Source: Saprospiraceae bacterium
GTDB taxonomy: Bacteria > Bacteroidota > Bacteroidia > Chitinophagales > Saprospiraceae
NCBI GenBank assembly: GCA_019638385.1
Contig: JAHBTW010000001.1
Location: 248,001-312,000, forward strand
DNA: 64,000 nucleotides
Reading direction: 5' to 3'
Shown here one piece after another: positions 27,394 to 36,292 of this stretch (the stretch's first letter is position 1; every line of letters starts with the position of its first letter). The notes under the pieces were generated by a model, which ran no database searches, was not told where the DNA came from, and was given only the letters and a program-made list of their open reading frames with translations. The translations under genes were made by a program, and so were the position numbers.

Positions 27394-28169
27394 AAAACGA
27401 AGAGATCATAAAATCGTCGAAAAAGATCGGTTGGCTGGCAGGTTTGCTGCTGGTAGCTATGATCATTTTGTCGGCCATCGGAAGGAAGGAATCCACCCCG
27501 ACGGTAGATGTAATTTACAAAGTACATCCCTTGCCGAGCGGCAGCAGCCTGCTCAACGACAAAGACGTGGAAAAACTCATAGAGCGGGTATATGGCCACA
27601 ACCTTATGGGGCGCCCTATCGGGCAAATTGACCTCATGCGGCTGGAGCGGATGTTGGAAAGCGATGACTTTGTATTGGATGCGAATGTGTTCATAGACGC
27701 CCGCAACAAGGTCAATATCCAGATCAAACAACGCGAGCCGGTGCTGCGCGTCATTGACGGCAACGGGCCGCATTATTATCTGGATAAAAACGGCGTGAAA
27801 ATGCGGCTGTCGGATCGCTATGCCGCCAGGGTACTCGTGGCTTCGGGCAACATCCCGCCGCACGATCCCAATTTTTTGGAACGCAAACGACACTTGCTCA
27901 AAGACGTATTCCTCTTGTCGCAAATGCTCATGGCAGATGAATTTTTCAACCCGCTCACGGAGCAAATATATGTGTCGAACATCGGCGAAATAACCCTGAT
28001 ACCCAAAGTGGGCAATCAGAAAATACTGTTCGGAAAATTTGTGGATGCGGAGAAGAAACTGGCCAACCTCAAGACCTTTTATCAGGAGGGAATGCCTTAC
28101 GAGGGCTGGCGGAAGTACAGCACGATTGATGTGCGATTTGCCGGACAGGTAGTATGTAAAAAACGTTAA
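27390..28169 (+). CDS. ftsQ: Cell division protein FtsQ
   Basis: 259 residues: short cytoplasmic tail, one membrane helix (about 13-31, GWLAGLLLVAMIILSAIG), then a periplasmic region with a divergent POTRA-like part and beta domain (VFIDARNKVNIQIKQREPVLRVI; YYLDKNGVKM). Bacteroidota FtsQ diverges from the proteobacterial protein, so the call rests on topology, the substrate-like QREPVLRV motif and the position between murC and ftsA. Links FtsL/FtsB to the septal synthases. Confidence 0.88.
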   Translation: MKNEEIIKSSKKIGWLAGLLLVAMIILSAIGRKESTPTVDVIYKVHPLPSGSSLLNDKDVEKLIERVYGHNLMGRPIGQIDLMRLERMLESDDFVLDANVFIDARNKVNIQIKQREPVLRVIDGNGPHYYLDKNGVKMRLSDRYAARVLVASGNIPPHDPNFLERKRHLLKDVFLLSQMLMADEFFNPLTEQIYVSNIGEITLIPKVGNQKILFGKFVDAEKKLANLKTFYQEGMPYEGWRKYSTIDVRFAGQVVCKKR

Positions 28170-28235
28170 TCGCAAATATGTAAACCGGCGCAAGCCTCAG
28201 CAAAAGAAGCAAGCGTCAAAAAAATGCTTTGTATT

Positions 28236-29552
28236 ATGGAAAACAAACAAAACCGGAACGACGTAGTGCTCGCCTTGGACATAGGCACTACCAAAGTATG
28301 CGCCATGGCCGGCCGCAAAAACGAGTACGGTAAAATCGAAGTGCTCGGCTTCAGCAAAGTAGAATCTGAGGGAGTCTTGCGCGGCGTAGTGTCTAATATT
28401 GAAAAAACCGTCAATGCCATTGCGGAGGCTACTGTTTCGGTGCGCCGCATGACCGGTATTGACTTCCGCTCGGTGCATGTCGGCATTGCCGGTCAGCACA
28501 TCAAGAGTATGCAGCACCGCGGAATGCTCATGCGCGACAACGATCACACCGAAATCAGCCGTCGCGACATTGACCGCCTCATCAACGACATGTACAAACT
28601 CGTACTGCCGCCCGGCGATAAAATCCTGCACGTCATTCCGCAGGAATACACCGTGGACAACGAGCAGGGCATCGCCGATCCCATCGGTATGTCGGGGGTA
28701 CGCCTGGAGGCGAATTTCCACATCATCACCGGCCAGATTTCGGCATCCAACAACATACAACGTTGTGTGGAGCGCAACGGCCTGCGCGTGGCCAATATGA
28801 GCCTCGAACCCATTGCATCGGCCATGTCAGTGCTGAGCGAGGAAGAAAAAGAGGCCGGCATTGCGCTTGTTGACATCGGCGGCGGCACCACCGACATCAC
28901 CATCTTCCACGACGGCATCATTCGCCATACGGCAGTGATTCCCTTCGGCGGAAACGTGATCACCCGCGACATCAAAGAGGGGTGCAACGTGATGGTACAG
29001 CAGGCAGAAAAGCTGAAAGTGAAATTCGGCTCTGCGCTCGCTGATGAAGTATATGACAACCGCATCATCACCATACCGGGCCTCAAAGGGCGCGATCCGA
29101 AAGAGATTTCCGAAAAAAATCTCGCCCTCATCATCCAGGCCCGCGCCGAGGAAATCCTCGACTATGTGATGTGGGAAGTGAAGCGTTCGGGCTACGAACG
29201 CAAACTCATCGGCGGTATCGCCCTCACCGGCGGCGGCGCCCTGCTCAACCATTTCGACAAACTCGCCGAGTACCACACCGGTCTCAATACGCGCATCGGC
29301 GTACCCGTAGAGCATCTCGGACACGGCTACCACGAGCAATTGGCCAGCCCGGTATTCGCTACCGCCATCGGTTTGCTCATGCGCGGCGTAGAGGATTTGG
29401 AGCGGGGTTTGGTACCGCAGGAAGTGGAGGACGAAACTGCCGCAGCAACGGGCGTTGCCGAAGCGCAGGAACAGGGTGGTGGAAAATGGTACGAAAGTAT
29501 TTTCCGCAGAACCAAAGAGTGGTTTGAAGCAGAACCGGACACAGATTTTTAA
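28236..29552 (+). CDS. ftsA: Cell division protein FtsA
   Basis: 438 residues from ATG 28236 (MENKQNRNDVVLALDIG); an ATG four codons upstream is possible. Actin/Hsp70 ATPase fold: phosphate-1 motif ALDIGTTKVCAM, phosphate-2 region LVDIGGGTTDITIF and adenosine motif GGIALTGGGALL, with the FtsA 1C domain in between. It tethers FtsZ filaments to the membrane. The extreme C-terminus ends WFEAEPDTDF after KWYESIFRRTKEWF, an amphipathic helix suitable for membrane targeting. Confidence 0.96.
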   Translation: MENKQNRNDVVLALDIGTTKVCAMAGRKNEYGKIEVLGFSKVESEGVLRGVVSNIEKTVNAIAEATVSVRRMTGIDFRSVHVGIAGQHIKSMQHRGMLMRDNDHTEISRRDIDRLINDMYKLVLPPGDKILHVIPQEYTVDNEQGIADPIGMSGVRLEANFHIITGQISASNNIQRCVERNGLRVANMSLEPIASAMSVLSEEEKEAGIALVDIGGGTTDITIFHDGIIRHTAVIPFGGNVITRDIKEGCNVMVQQAEKLKVKFGSALADEVYDNRIITIPGLKGRDPKEISEKNLALIIQARAEEILDYVMWEVKRSGYERKLIGGIALTGGGALLNHFDKLAEYHTGLNTRIGVPVEHLGHGYHEQLASPVFATAIGLLMRGVEDLERGLVPQEVEDETAAATGVAEAQEQGGGKWYESIFRRTKEWFEAEPDTDF

Positions 29553-29654
29553 TAGGTTTGCGAACCCATTTTGAGCGCAGGAAGCGGCGCACTAACTGAT
29601 ACTAATTCCATCATCAACGGACAATACAGCAGGGTCCGACAAAAAACACGGCTT

Positions 29655-31094
29655 ATGTTATTCGATTTGCCAAAAGAAGAAAGTCCGATCATAAAAGTCA
29701 TCGGCGTAGGCGGAGGCGGAAGCAATGCGGTAAACCACATGTACAAACAGGGCATCGTGGGCGTAGATTTTGCCATCTGCAATACAGATTCTCAGGCCAT
29801 GGAGCTCAGTCCTGTGCCTACTCGCATTCATTTAGGCCCTAACCTCACCGACGGGCGCGGCGCCGGCTCAAAGCCCAATATCGGCAAACTGGCCTGCGAA
29901 GAATCCATCGAAGATGTACGGCGCTATCTGGAAAACAACTGCCGGATGCTCTTCATTACGGCGGGCATGGGCGGCGGTACCGGTACGGGAGCAGCCCCCA
30001 TCATTGCCAAAACGGCGCAGGAAATGGACATCCTCACGGTGGGCATCGTCACGCTGCCTTTCACCTTTGAAGGCCGCCGGCGCACCGATCAGGGAACCGA
30101 TGGACTGGCAGAGCTGAAAAAGTATGTAGATACCATCATCGTGGTGTCGAACGACAAGCTGCGCCAGATTTACGGCAACCTCTCCCTTTCCGACGCATTC
30201 TCTCAGGCAGACAACATTCTCACCACGGCCGCCAAGGGCATTGCCGAAATCATCACCGTGCCCGGTTATGTGAACGTGGACTTTGAGGATGTGAACACCG
30301 TCATGCGCAACAGCGGCGTGGCCATCATGGGCACTGCTGCCGTAGGCGGCGACGATCGCGCCAAACGCGCTGTGGACGAAGCCCTCCACTCCCCGCTGCT
30401 CGAGGACAATGACATCCGGGGCGCGCAGCACATCCTGCTCAACATCAGTTCCGGCAACAGGGAGGTGACCATGGATGAGATATTTGAAATCACCGAGTTT
30501 GTGCAGGAAGAAGCGGGCTACGGCACCGATCTGATCTGGGGCAATTGCTACGACGAAACGCTCGGCGACAAACTCAGCGTCACCGTCATCGCTACGGGGT
30601 TCAACCATGCGCCGAAAAATGCCGTTCGCCAGGCGCCCAACGCCGATAAAATAATCGTGTCGTTGGACGATGACGGTCAGGCCAAACCCGAAGCTAAAAA
30701 AAACAGCCTGCGGGAGATCATGGGCCTGGAAGATGACAGCGACAACGGCAACAAACCGAACACCATTGAGTTTGACGACCTGCGCACGCCGCCGCGCAAC
30801 GCCCATCAGCAGCCTTATGACAAGCCGTATCGCACGGATGCTCAACAGGAGGAGCGCAACAGGCAGATCGAACGCGAGCAAAAGCGCCGCGAACAACTAC
30901 GCAATCTCAACGTGAAACTCACTACGCCCAAAAATGTGGTGGAGTTGGAAAACGAACCGGCCTACATGCGTCGGGGGGTGAACCTGGACGATGTGCCGCA
31001 TTCCGAAGAGTACGCGATGTCGAAGTGGAGCATCTCCGACGATGAACCGCAAATACGCGAGACCAATTCGTTTCTCCACGATAACGTGGACTGA
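29655..31094 (+). CDS. ftsZ: Cell division protein FtsZ
   Basis: 479 residues from ATG 29655 (MLFDLPKEESPIIKVIG). The open frame extends upstream only via a TTG that would add a poorly conserved 28-residue tail. The tubulin GTP-binding signature GGGTGTG is at 106-112, preceded by GVGGGGSNAVNHM and followed by the T7-loop region NVDFEDVNTVM. After residue ~320 comes a long charged linker (EERNRQIEREQKRREQL). The C-terminal tail ends NSFLHDNVD, not the DxPxF(L)R peptide of proteobacteria; Bacteroidota tails differ. Forms the Z ring and is the last gene of the cluster. Confidence 0.97.
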   Translation: MLFDLPKEESPIIKVIGVGGGGSNAVNHMYKQGIVGVDFAICNTDSQAMELSPVPTRIHLGPNLTDGRGAGSKPNIGKLACEESIEDVRRYLENNCRMLFITAGMGGGTGTGAAPIIAKTAQEMDILTVGIVTLPFTFEGRRRTDQGTDGLAELKKYVDTIIVVSNDKLRQIYGNLSLSDAFSQADNILTTAAKGIAEIITVPGYVNVDFEDVNTVMRNSGVAIMGTAAVGGDDRAKRAVDEALHSPLLEDNDIRGAQHILLNISSGNREVTMDEIFEITEFVQEEAGYGTDLIWGNCYDETLGDKLSVTVIATGFNHAPKNAVRQAPNADKIIVSLDDDGQAKPEAKKNSLREIMGLEDDSDNGNKPNTIEFDDLRTPPRNAHQQPYDKPYRTDAQQEERNRQIEREQKRREQLRNLNVKLTTPKNVVELENEPAYMRRGVNLDDVPHSEEYAMSKWSISDDEPQIRETNSFLHDNVD

Positions 31095-31103
31095 GGGGAG
31101 GAA

Positions 31104-31176
31104 GAGCTTCGAGCTACGAGCTGTGAGTTCTTGCGAGATGAAACTCTCATAGCTCGTAGCTCAAAGCTCGCAGCTA
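31104..31176. repeat. AGCTCG-rich inverted repeat after ftsZ (copy 2)
   Basis: Left arm 31104-31130 and right arm 31140-31169 are nearly complementary over about 27 bases, including a perfect 12-base core GAGCTACGAGCT/AGCTCGTAGCTC. A 9-base loop separates them. It lies ten bases after the ftsZ stop and could fold in the transcript. Confidence 0.75.
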
Positions 31177-31217
31177 TGCACCAACCTGACAGATACAAAG
31201 TATTTTTTTGTTTTTTG

Positions 31218-31251
31218 AGAAGCGGCGCCTCACCGGGCCGCTTCTTTTTTT
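31218..31251 (+). terminator. Intrinsic terminator of the dcw operon
   Basis: Stem AGAAGCGGC (31218-31226) with GCCGCTTCT (31237-31245), a 10-base loop, then a run of seven Ts. It is the first clear terminator after mraZ. Confidence 0.75.
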
Positions 31252-31382
31252 GTGCTTGCCTGGCTCGCAATCTTTTTTTAACAGGACTTTAAAAAATATG
31301 CCGCAACATTGGTAACATTTCCCAAGTTTAAGACACAAATGAACGACAATCAATTTTTGCACCCATCAACATATCAAATGTC

Positions 31383-31655
31383 ATGAACATCCGAAAAATC
31401 AAACTGGCACTCACCGTTGGCTTAATGAACTTAGACCCGCAGGGCAACGCCCTTCAGGCCGTCCGCGAAGTGGTTTCCGATTTTAAAGAGGCCGGCGCTT
31501 TTCTCGATCTGCGCAAACTTAAAGCCGCCAATCTCAACACCTCCCACGTCAGCGAAACGTATGCCCTTCAATTTGAAAACTGCACCGTCGCTTTAGACGT
31601 GGTGTCCAACCCCAACACCCGCAGCCAGTTTGTACAAAGTTTCCGGCTCAATTAA
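31383..31655 (+). CDS. Small protein of unknown function
   Basis: 90 residues, mixed alpha/beta in appearance (MNIRKIKLALTVGLMN; REVVSDFKEAGAFLDLRKL; TYALQFENCTVALDVV), with no signal peptide, membrane helix or cysteine pair. It is flanked by terminators on both sides, so it is a single-gene unit. Composition and codon use look like a real gene, and the following terminator supports it. I do not recognise the family. Confidence 0.6.
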   Translation: MNIRKIKLALTVGLMNLDPQGNALQAVREVVSDFKEAGAFLDLRKLKAANLNTSHVSETYALQFENCTVALDVVSNPNTRSQFVQSFRLN

Positions 31656-31703
31656 CGAGGCAAGGCTCCCTTGAACATATCATCCCCCTTAAAGCCAATG
31701 ACG

Positions 31704-31736
31704 ACGGCGCCCTCACAGCGAGAGCGCCGTTTTTTT
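31704..31736 (+). terminator. Intrinsic terminator after the 90-residue gene
   Basis: ACGGCGC (31704-31710) pairs with GCGCCGT (31724-31730), with a CTC/GAG inner pairing, followed by a T run to 31736. The T run also supplies the -33 element of the next promoter. Confidence 0.7.
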
Positions 31737-31763
31737 GAGGTAATGAATTGAATTGTATATTTG
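31734..31763 (+). promoter_or_regulatory. Promoter for the Uma2-family gene
   Basis: TTTG (31734-31737), 18-base spacer, TATATTTG (31756-31763). The ATG at 31779 is only about 9 bases from the expected start of transcription, so the mRNA is nearly leaderless. Confidence 0.55.
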
Positions 31764-31778
31764 TAAAAAATATCCCTT

Positions 31779-32249
31779 ATGGCGGAAACGATTGCATTAC
31801 TTGATTACGAAACGGAACGCGGAAAGCCTATGCCCTCTTTTAACCACAGCGTTATTCAGTCCAATCTGATTATGGGATTGACGCCTTTTAGAAAAAAATT
31901 CAGGATCACTTCTGAGCTAAATCTGGAGTTGGCAAACTGGCCTTCTGTACCTGATTTGTCTATATATCCCAAAAGGCCCCTTGATTTGAACAATGACACC
32001 ATTGCAATGAGCGAGCCGCCTCTGTGCGTAGTAGAAATCATTTCCCCCAGCCAGTCGTTAAATGAATTGGTATCCAAAGCGCGCAATTATTTCAAACATG
32101 GCGTACAATCCTGTTGGATTGTTTTGCCCCCGTTGGGTAATATCTATGTTTTTACGGCGCCGAATGTGTATCAGATATTCAAATCGGATGAGACCTTGCA
32201 CGATCCCATTTTGGACCTTTCGATTTCGCTGAAAGAGGTTTTTGAATAG
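31779..32249 (+). CDS. Uma2-family (DUF820) protein
   Basis: 156 residues, shorter than the usual 180-200. It has the PD-(D/E)XK-like core of the family: NLELANWPSVPDLSIYPK (catalytic Asp in PDLSI), PPLCVVEIISPSQS (Glu in VEIISP) and ARNYFKHGVQSCWIV. These proteins are widespread, often multicopy, and annotated as putative restriction-like endonucleases, though activity is unproven for most. Convergent with mtaB across seven bases. Confidence 0.85.
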   Translation: MAETIALLDYETERGKPMPSFNHSVIQSNLIMGLTPFRKKFRITSELNLELANWPSVPDLSIYPKRPLDLNNDTIAMSEPPLCVVEIISPSQSLNELVSKARNYFKHGVQSCWIVLPPLGNIYVFTAPNVYQIFKSDETLHDPILDLSISLKEVFE

Positions 32250-32256
32250 GACACGG

Positions 32257-33612
32257 TCACAAAACCGGCTGAAGGGTTTCTTCCGCCAAGCTGACCCGCA
32301 CCTGCCCGCTATTTTCAATGTTTTCCAACGCCACATAGCGTATGCTGTTGAGCAACGCTGCATCGAACGGCATCTCCACTTTGATATAATTGTCGGTAAA
32401 ACCGGACATCAGGCCCGCTGCGGAACTGTGCTCAAACAGCACAGGCCGGGCCTCGCCGAGATGTTGTTCGTAAAAAGCGCGTCGTTTCTTTTCACTCAAA
32501 ATGCCCAACATGCGATTGCGGCGCTTGCGTTCTTCCATCGGCACGGCATCGGGCATGTCGGCGGCTGGGGTATTGGCGCGTTCGGAGTAGGTAAATACAT
32601 GCAGGTACGATATGTCGAGTTCCTGAATAAAGCGATAGGTTTCCAAAAAATCCTCCTCCGTTTCGCCGGGAAAACCCACGATCACATCCACGCCGATGCA
32701 GCAATGCGGCATCAATGCTTTGATTTTGGCCACGCGTTCTGTGTAGAGTTCGCGGCGATAGCGGCGGCGCATCTGCGCCAATTGTTTGTTGTTGCCCGAT
32801 TGGAGCGGGATATGAAAATGCGGCGCAAACCGCTGCGAGGTCGCCACAAACTCGATGATTTCATCAGTGCAGAGGTTCGGCTCAATACTGGAAATGCGAA
32901 AGCGCTCAATGCCCTCCACTTCGTCCAATGCGCGGATGAGGTCAATAAACAGGGCTTCTTTTTTGGGTTTCAGTCCCTCAATGATTTCGGTGCCGTTTCC
33001 GAAATCGCCGATGTTCACGCCTGTGAGCACGATCTCTTTTACGCCCATAGCGGCTATTTGGCGGGCGTCGGCTACCACGCTTTCCACGGTATTGCTACGG
33101 CTTGAGCCGCGCGCCTGCGGAATGGTGCAGAAGGTACATTTGTAGTCGCAGCCGTCCTGTACTTTGAGGAAGGAGCGCGTGCGGTCGCCGAAGGAGAAGG
33201 CATTCACGAAGTCTTTGGCCTCGCGCACCTCGCCGGCGCGCACCATGCCTTTGCCGGGAGCTTTGGAGAGGTCTTCGATGAAGTCGAGGATGCGGAATTT
33301 TTCGGCAGCGCCGAGCACCAGGTCCACGCCGGGAATGGAGGCGATTTCTTCCGGTTTGAGTTGAGCATAGCAGCCCACCACGGCCACGAAGGCATGGGGC
33401 GAATGGCGCAGCGCCTGCCGCACGATGTTGCGGCACTTGCGGTCAGCGAAGTCGGTGACCGAGCAGGTGTTGATCACATATACATCGGCGCCGTGTTCAA
33501 ACCCGACTTCAGCAAACCCGGCTGACTCGAACTGCCGCCCGATGGAGGAGGTTTCCGAGTAGTTGAGCTTGCAACCTAAGGTATAAAATGCTACTGTTTT
33601 GGGCGTGGCCAT
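32257..33612 (-). CDS. mtaB: tRNA-t6A37 methylthiotransferase
   Basis: 451 residues. N-terminal UPF0004 domain with cluster cysteines at 14 (LGCKLN), 50 (NTCSVT) and 81 (VGCYAQ). Radical-SAM domain with Cys155, Cys159 and Cys162 in GCDYKCTFCTIPQARG, then a C-terminal TRAM-like RNA-binding part. The GCKLNYSE and CTIPQARGxSRS forms match MtaB (YqeV) rather than MiaB. It converts t6A to ms2t6A at position 37 of ANN-decoding tRNAs. A small lipoprotein gene lies 72 bases upstream on the same strand. Confidence 0.94.
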   Translation of the reverse strand: MATPKTVAFYTLGCKLNYSETSSIGRQFESAGFAEVGFEHGADVYVINTCSVTDFADRKCRNIVRQALRHSPHAFVAVVGCYAQLKPEEIASIPGVDLVLGAAEKFRILDFIEDLSKAPGKGMVRAGEVREAKDFVNAFSFGDRTRSFLKVQDGCDYKCTFCTIPQARGSSRSNTVESVVADARQIAAMGVKEIVLTGVNIGDFGNGTEIIEGLKPKKEALFIDLIRALDEVEGIERFRISSIEPNLCTDEIIEFVATSQRFAPHFHIPLQSGNNKQLAQMRRRYRRELYTERVAKIKALMPHCCIGVDVIVGFPGETEEDFLETYRFIQELDISYLHVFTYSERANTPAADMPDAVPMEERKRRNRMLGILSEKKRRAFYEQHLGEARPVLFEHSSAAGLMSGFTDNYIKVEMPFDAALLNSIRYVALENIENSGQVRVSLAEETLQPVL

Positions 33613-33684
33613 GTTGATGAATCCCGCTTTTCGGATGCGGGGTTTTGAAACGCAAAGGTAAGTGTTTTAGTTCGGAACCGGTGT

Positions 33685-34122
33685 TTATTGAGTCGTCTTG
33701 GCCGGATTCATAGCTGCATAATAGATGAGGTACCATTCATCGCCCATACGGGCAAAGCGGCGCATCGTGGCAAAAGAGCCGTTGCGGTGAATGATGCTTT
33801 CCACCATCAGGTTCTCTCCGATGGCATCGAAGCTTTGTTTAAATTCATCCTGGTTCAGATTGAGTGGGCGGTGCAATTTCCAGTTTTCTGCCGTCCAACG
33901 AAAACCGCTGAGGTCTTCGTCTTCTTTGTCAGAAAAGGTCGGAAGGCCGTCTATCGGGAAAGGGATGTGCTCCATCTGGTAGAGGCTGTCGCGGTGGAAG
34001 CGCTCGTAAAATGTGGCGAAGTCGGAAATGGGGCCTTCGGGTGCGGCGGGTGCGCGTCGCTTGCAAGCGGCGACGACGAGGAGCGCGAGTGCGGCGAGGA
34101 GCAATTTCGAGTAGATTGGCAT
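33685..34122 (-). CDS. Small lipoprotein, NTF2/DUF4348-like
   Basis: 145 residues. MPIYSKLLLAALALLVVAAC is a lipoprotein signal with lipobox VAAC (Cys20). The mature part has one compact domain with FATFYERFHRDSLYQMEHIPFP and GDEWYLIYYA, resembling the NTF2-like DUF4348 proteins of Bacteroidota. Function unknown. Likely co-transcribed with mtaB, though the pairing may be incidental. Confidence 0.7.
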   Translation of the reverse strand: MPIYSKLLLAALALLVVAACKRRAPAAPEGPISDFATFYERFHRDSLYQMEHIPFPIDGLPTFSDKEDEDLSGFRWTAENWKLHRPLNLNQDEFKQSFDAIGENLMVESIIHRNGSFATMRRFARMGDEWYLIYYAAMNPAKTTQ

Positions 34123-34218
34123 GTCGTAAAAATTTTGTGCGAGTGTAACGCTTTTTTTTCATTGCTATTTACTGAGGAGCGTAACTTTTTACAGTTCGCA
34201 TCTTCCGGGCAAATAGCC

Positions 34219-34226
34219 TATCTTTG
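34219..34226 (+). promoter_or_regulatory. Candidate -7 box for the inositol-monophosphatase-family gene
   Basis: TATCTTTG, with TTCG 20 bases upstream as a weak -33. It would give a leader of about 70 bases before ATG 34303. Confidence 0.4.
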
Positions 34227-34302
34227 CGAGCAGAATTATATTTTGAATACGCTCCGTCGGGTTGCCTGATAAGGTACTCGTTGGGTTCATACACGCGCAC
34301 TC

Positions 34303-35100
34303 ATGCAATATCAGGCTCAGCTCGATTTCCTTCTTTCTCAGGCCCGGCAGGCTGCCGGCATCATGCGCCGCCGCTATCGGGGCGATTTTCAGGTGTATAT
34401 CAAACCCGACGGTTCTAAAGTAACCGATGTGGATTTGGAGATTTCCCAATACTGGCAGGCGGCCCGTGCAGAGGCTTTTCCTGAAATTGGTTTGTACAGT
34501 GAAGAATCGCCCGATAAGACCATCGTACCCGGCAAAGATTATTTTGTGGTGGATGAATTGGATGGCACCAGTTATTTCGCCGACGGCCAACCGGGCTTTT
34601 CTCATCAGGCCGCTTTTTTTAGCGCCGCCGAGGGTTTGGTCATCGGCGTATTGGCTTATCCCTTAGAAGGCGTGCTGCTGTATGCCGTGAGAGGGGAGGG
34701 CGTTTTTCTGGAACAAAACGGAACGCTGGAATCCGTGGCCCGGCCGCCGGCCAAACCCATAGAAGAACTGCATTTCGGTCATCCGCAGCGATACAAGGGC
34801 GACCGGTATTATAATTTGCTGGATCGCCTCGAAGTGCCGCCCCACCGCATTTTGCAAACCAACGCCCTGCGCACCCTGCAAATGGCCCGCCACGAACTCG
34901 ACGTCAACATCTTCCTCATGCCCCGAGTCGAAGCCTGGGACTGGGCCGGCGAAAAGGTCATCGTAGAAGAACTCGGCCTCAACCACAGCTATCTGGACGG
35001 CGCCCCCATTCGTTTCGGAGAGGCGCCGCGCGCAGACAATCCCGGTTATCTGCTTTGCCCCCAAGGGCACAAGGACTGGCTGATCGAAGCAATCGTTTAA
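34303..35100 (+). CDS. Inositol-monophosphatase-family phosphatase (CysQ-like)
   Basis: 265 residues. Metal-site motifs are complete: SEES with Glu67/68, DELDGTSYF with Asp84 and Asp87 (family DPIDGTxxF), and WDWAGEK with Asp213 (family WDxAA). The family dephosphorylates inositol phosphates, 3'-phosphoadenosine 5'-phosphate (CysQ), fructose bisphosphate or histidinol phosphate. The substrate cannot be chosen from sequence. No sulfur, inositol or histidine genes are adjacent. Cytoplasmic. Confidence 0.85.
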   Translation: MQYQAQLDFLLSQARQAAGIMRRRYRGDFQVYIKPDGSKVTDVDLEISQYWQAARAEAFPEIGLYSEESPDKTIVPGKDYFVVDELDGTSYFADGQPGFSHQAAFFSAAEGLVIGVLAYPLEGVLLYAVRGEGVFLEQNGTLESVARPPAKPIEELHFGHPQRYKGDRYYNLLDRLEVPPHRILQTNALRTLQMARHELDVNIFLMPRVEAWDWAGEKVIVEELGLNHSYLDGAPIRFGEAPRADNPGYLLCPQGHKDWLIEAIV

Positions 35101-35104
35101 AAGC

Positions 35105-36151
35105 TCACTCCATCACCAAATCCCCGCCGGCCTTATAGGCTTTGTAGCGCCCTTTGGTAAACCGTGTTCCGTTGAAGGTCATCGTGGGTTTGAGCGCCTC
35201 GCGCTCCGTTTCGGGCAGGCGGGCAAACTCCGCACAGGCGCTTGAGCAGCAGCGCTCGTATCGGGTAGCGCAGGCATCGCACTGTATGAAGAGCAGATGG
35301 CAGGCGTCGTTGGCGCAGTTGATATGGGCATCGCAGGGCGCGCCGCATTGGTGGCAATGAGCAATGACCTCCTCCGAAATGCGCTCGCCGAGCCGCTCAT
35401 CGAACACAAAATTTTTGCCGATGAACTTGTTGGGCAAGCCCTGCGCTTTGCATTGCCGCGCATACTCTATGATGCCGCCTTCCACCATAAATACATTGCG
35501 AAAGCCTTTGTGCAAAAAATAAGCGCTCGCCTTTTCGCAGCGGATACCGCCCGTGCAGTACATCACGATGTTGCGGTCTTTTTTATCCTCCAGCATTTCC
35601 TCTACTACCGGCAGCGCCTCGCGGAAAGTGACCACCTCCGGGCAAATGGCATTTTGAAAATGACCCACCTCACTCTCGTAGTGATTGCGCATGTCCACCA
35701 CAAGCGTGTCGGGGTCGTCGGTGATGGCGTTGAACTCCCCGGCTTGCAGGGCGCGACCGCGACGGGTAGCGTCGAAGGTGTGGTCGTCCAATCCGTCGGC
35801 CACGATCTTGTCGCGCACTTTTATTTTGAGTTTGTAAAACGACTTGCCGTCGTCCTCCACCGCGATGTTGAGCCGGATGCCGTTCAGTGCCGGAATGGCG
35901 TAGAGCGTCTCCCGAAAGGCTTCAAAATTGAGCTCCGGCACCGATACCTGCGCGTTGATGCCTTCCTTAGCCACATAAATGCGGCCCCACAATCCGAGCG
36001 CCGCCCATTCGCGAAACACCTGATCGCGAAAGGCTTGCGGATCGTCAATGTTCCAATACTGATAAAAGGAAAACGTGGTGCGTTGTTCGTCGCTCTCATA
36101 CATGCGACGCTTCAACTCGTCGTTGTTGACGAGGTTGTACAATCTGGGCAT
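35105..36151 (-). CDS. trhO: tRNA uridine(34) hydroxylase, rhodanese family
   Basis: 348 residues from ATG 36151 ([13 protein letters not shown]). The frame is open 23 codons further upstream but that part is unlike the family. N-terminal ferredoxin-like domain ([21 protein letters not shown]), then a rhodanese domain with active Cys199 in [15 protein letters not shown]-terminal cysteine-rich region with about nine Cys ([20 protein letters not shown]) suggests metal binding. TrhO (YceA) is the O2-dependent enzyme making 5-hydroxyuridine at tRNA position 34. Convergent with the previous gene across four bases. Confidence 0.92.
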   Translation of the reverse strand: MPRLYNLVNNDELKRRMYESDEQRTTFSFYQYWNIDDPQAFRDQVFREWAALGLWGRIYVAKEGINAQVSVPELNFEAFRETLYAIPALNGIRLNIAVEDDGKSFYKLKIKVRDKIVADGLDDHTFDATRRGRALQAGEFNAITDDPDTLVVDMRNHYESEVGHFQNAICPEVVTFREALPVVEEMLEDKKDRNIVMYCTGGIRCEKASAYFLHKGFRNVFMVEGGIIEYARQCKAQGLPNKFIGKNFVFDERLGERISEEVIAHCHQCGAPCDAHINCANDACHLLFIQCDACATRYERCCSSACAEFARLPETEREALKPTMTFNGTRFTKGRYKAYKAGGDLVME

Positions 36152-36251
36152 AATGACAAAATTTGGTACGTTAACGAAATGAGGCCGTGTGTAAAACAGC
36201 CCGCCGTTTAGCTGGTACATCCATAACGGATACCAAAAACAAAACCGGGGG

Positions 36252-36259
36252 CAAAGGTA
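36252..36259 (-). promoter_or_regulatory. Candidate -7 box for trhO
   Basis: On the - strand TACCTTTG, about 100 bases before the trhO ATG; no paired -33 box recognised. Confidence 0.4.
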
Positions 36260-36292
36260 GCTTTTTCTCTCTTTGTACGTTTTTGAAATTGC

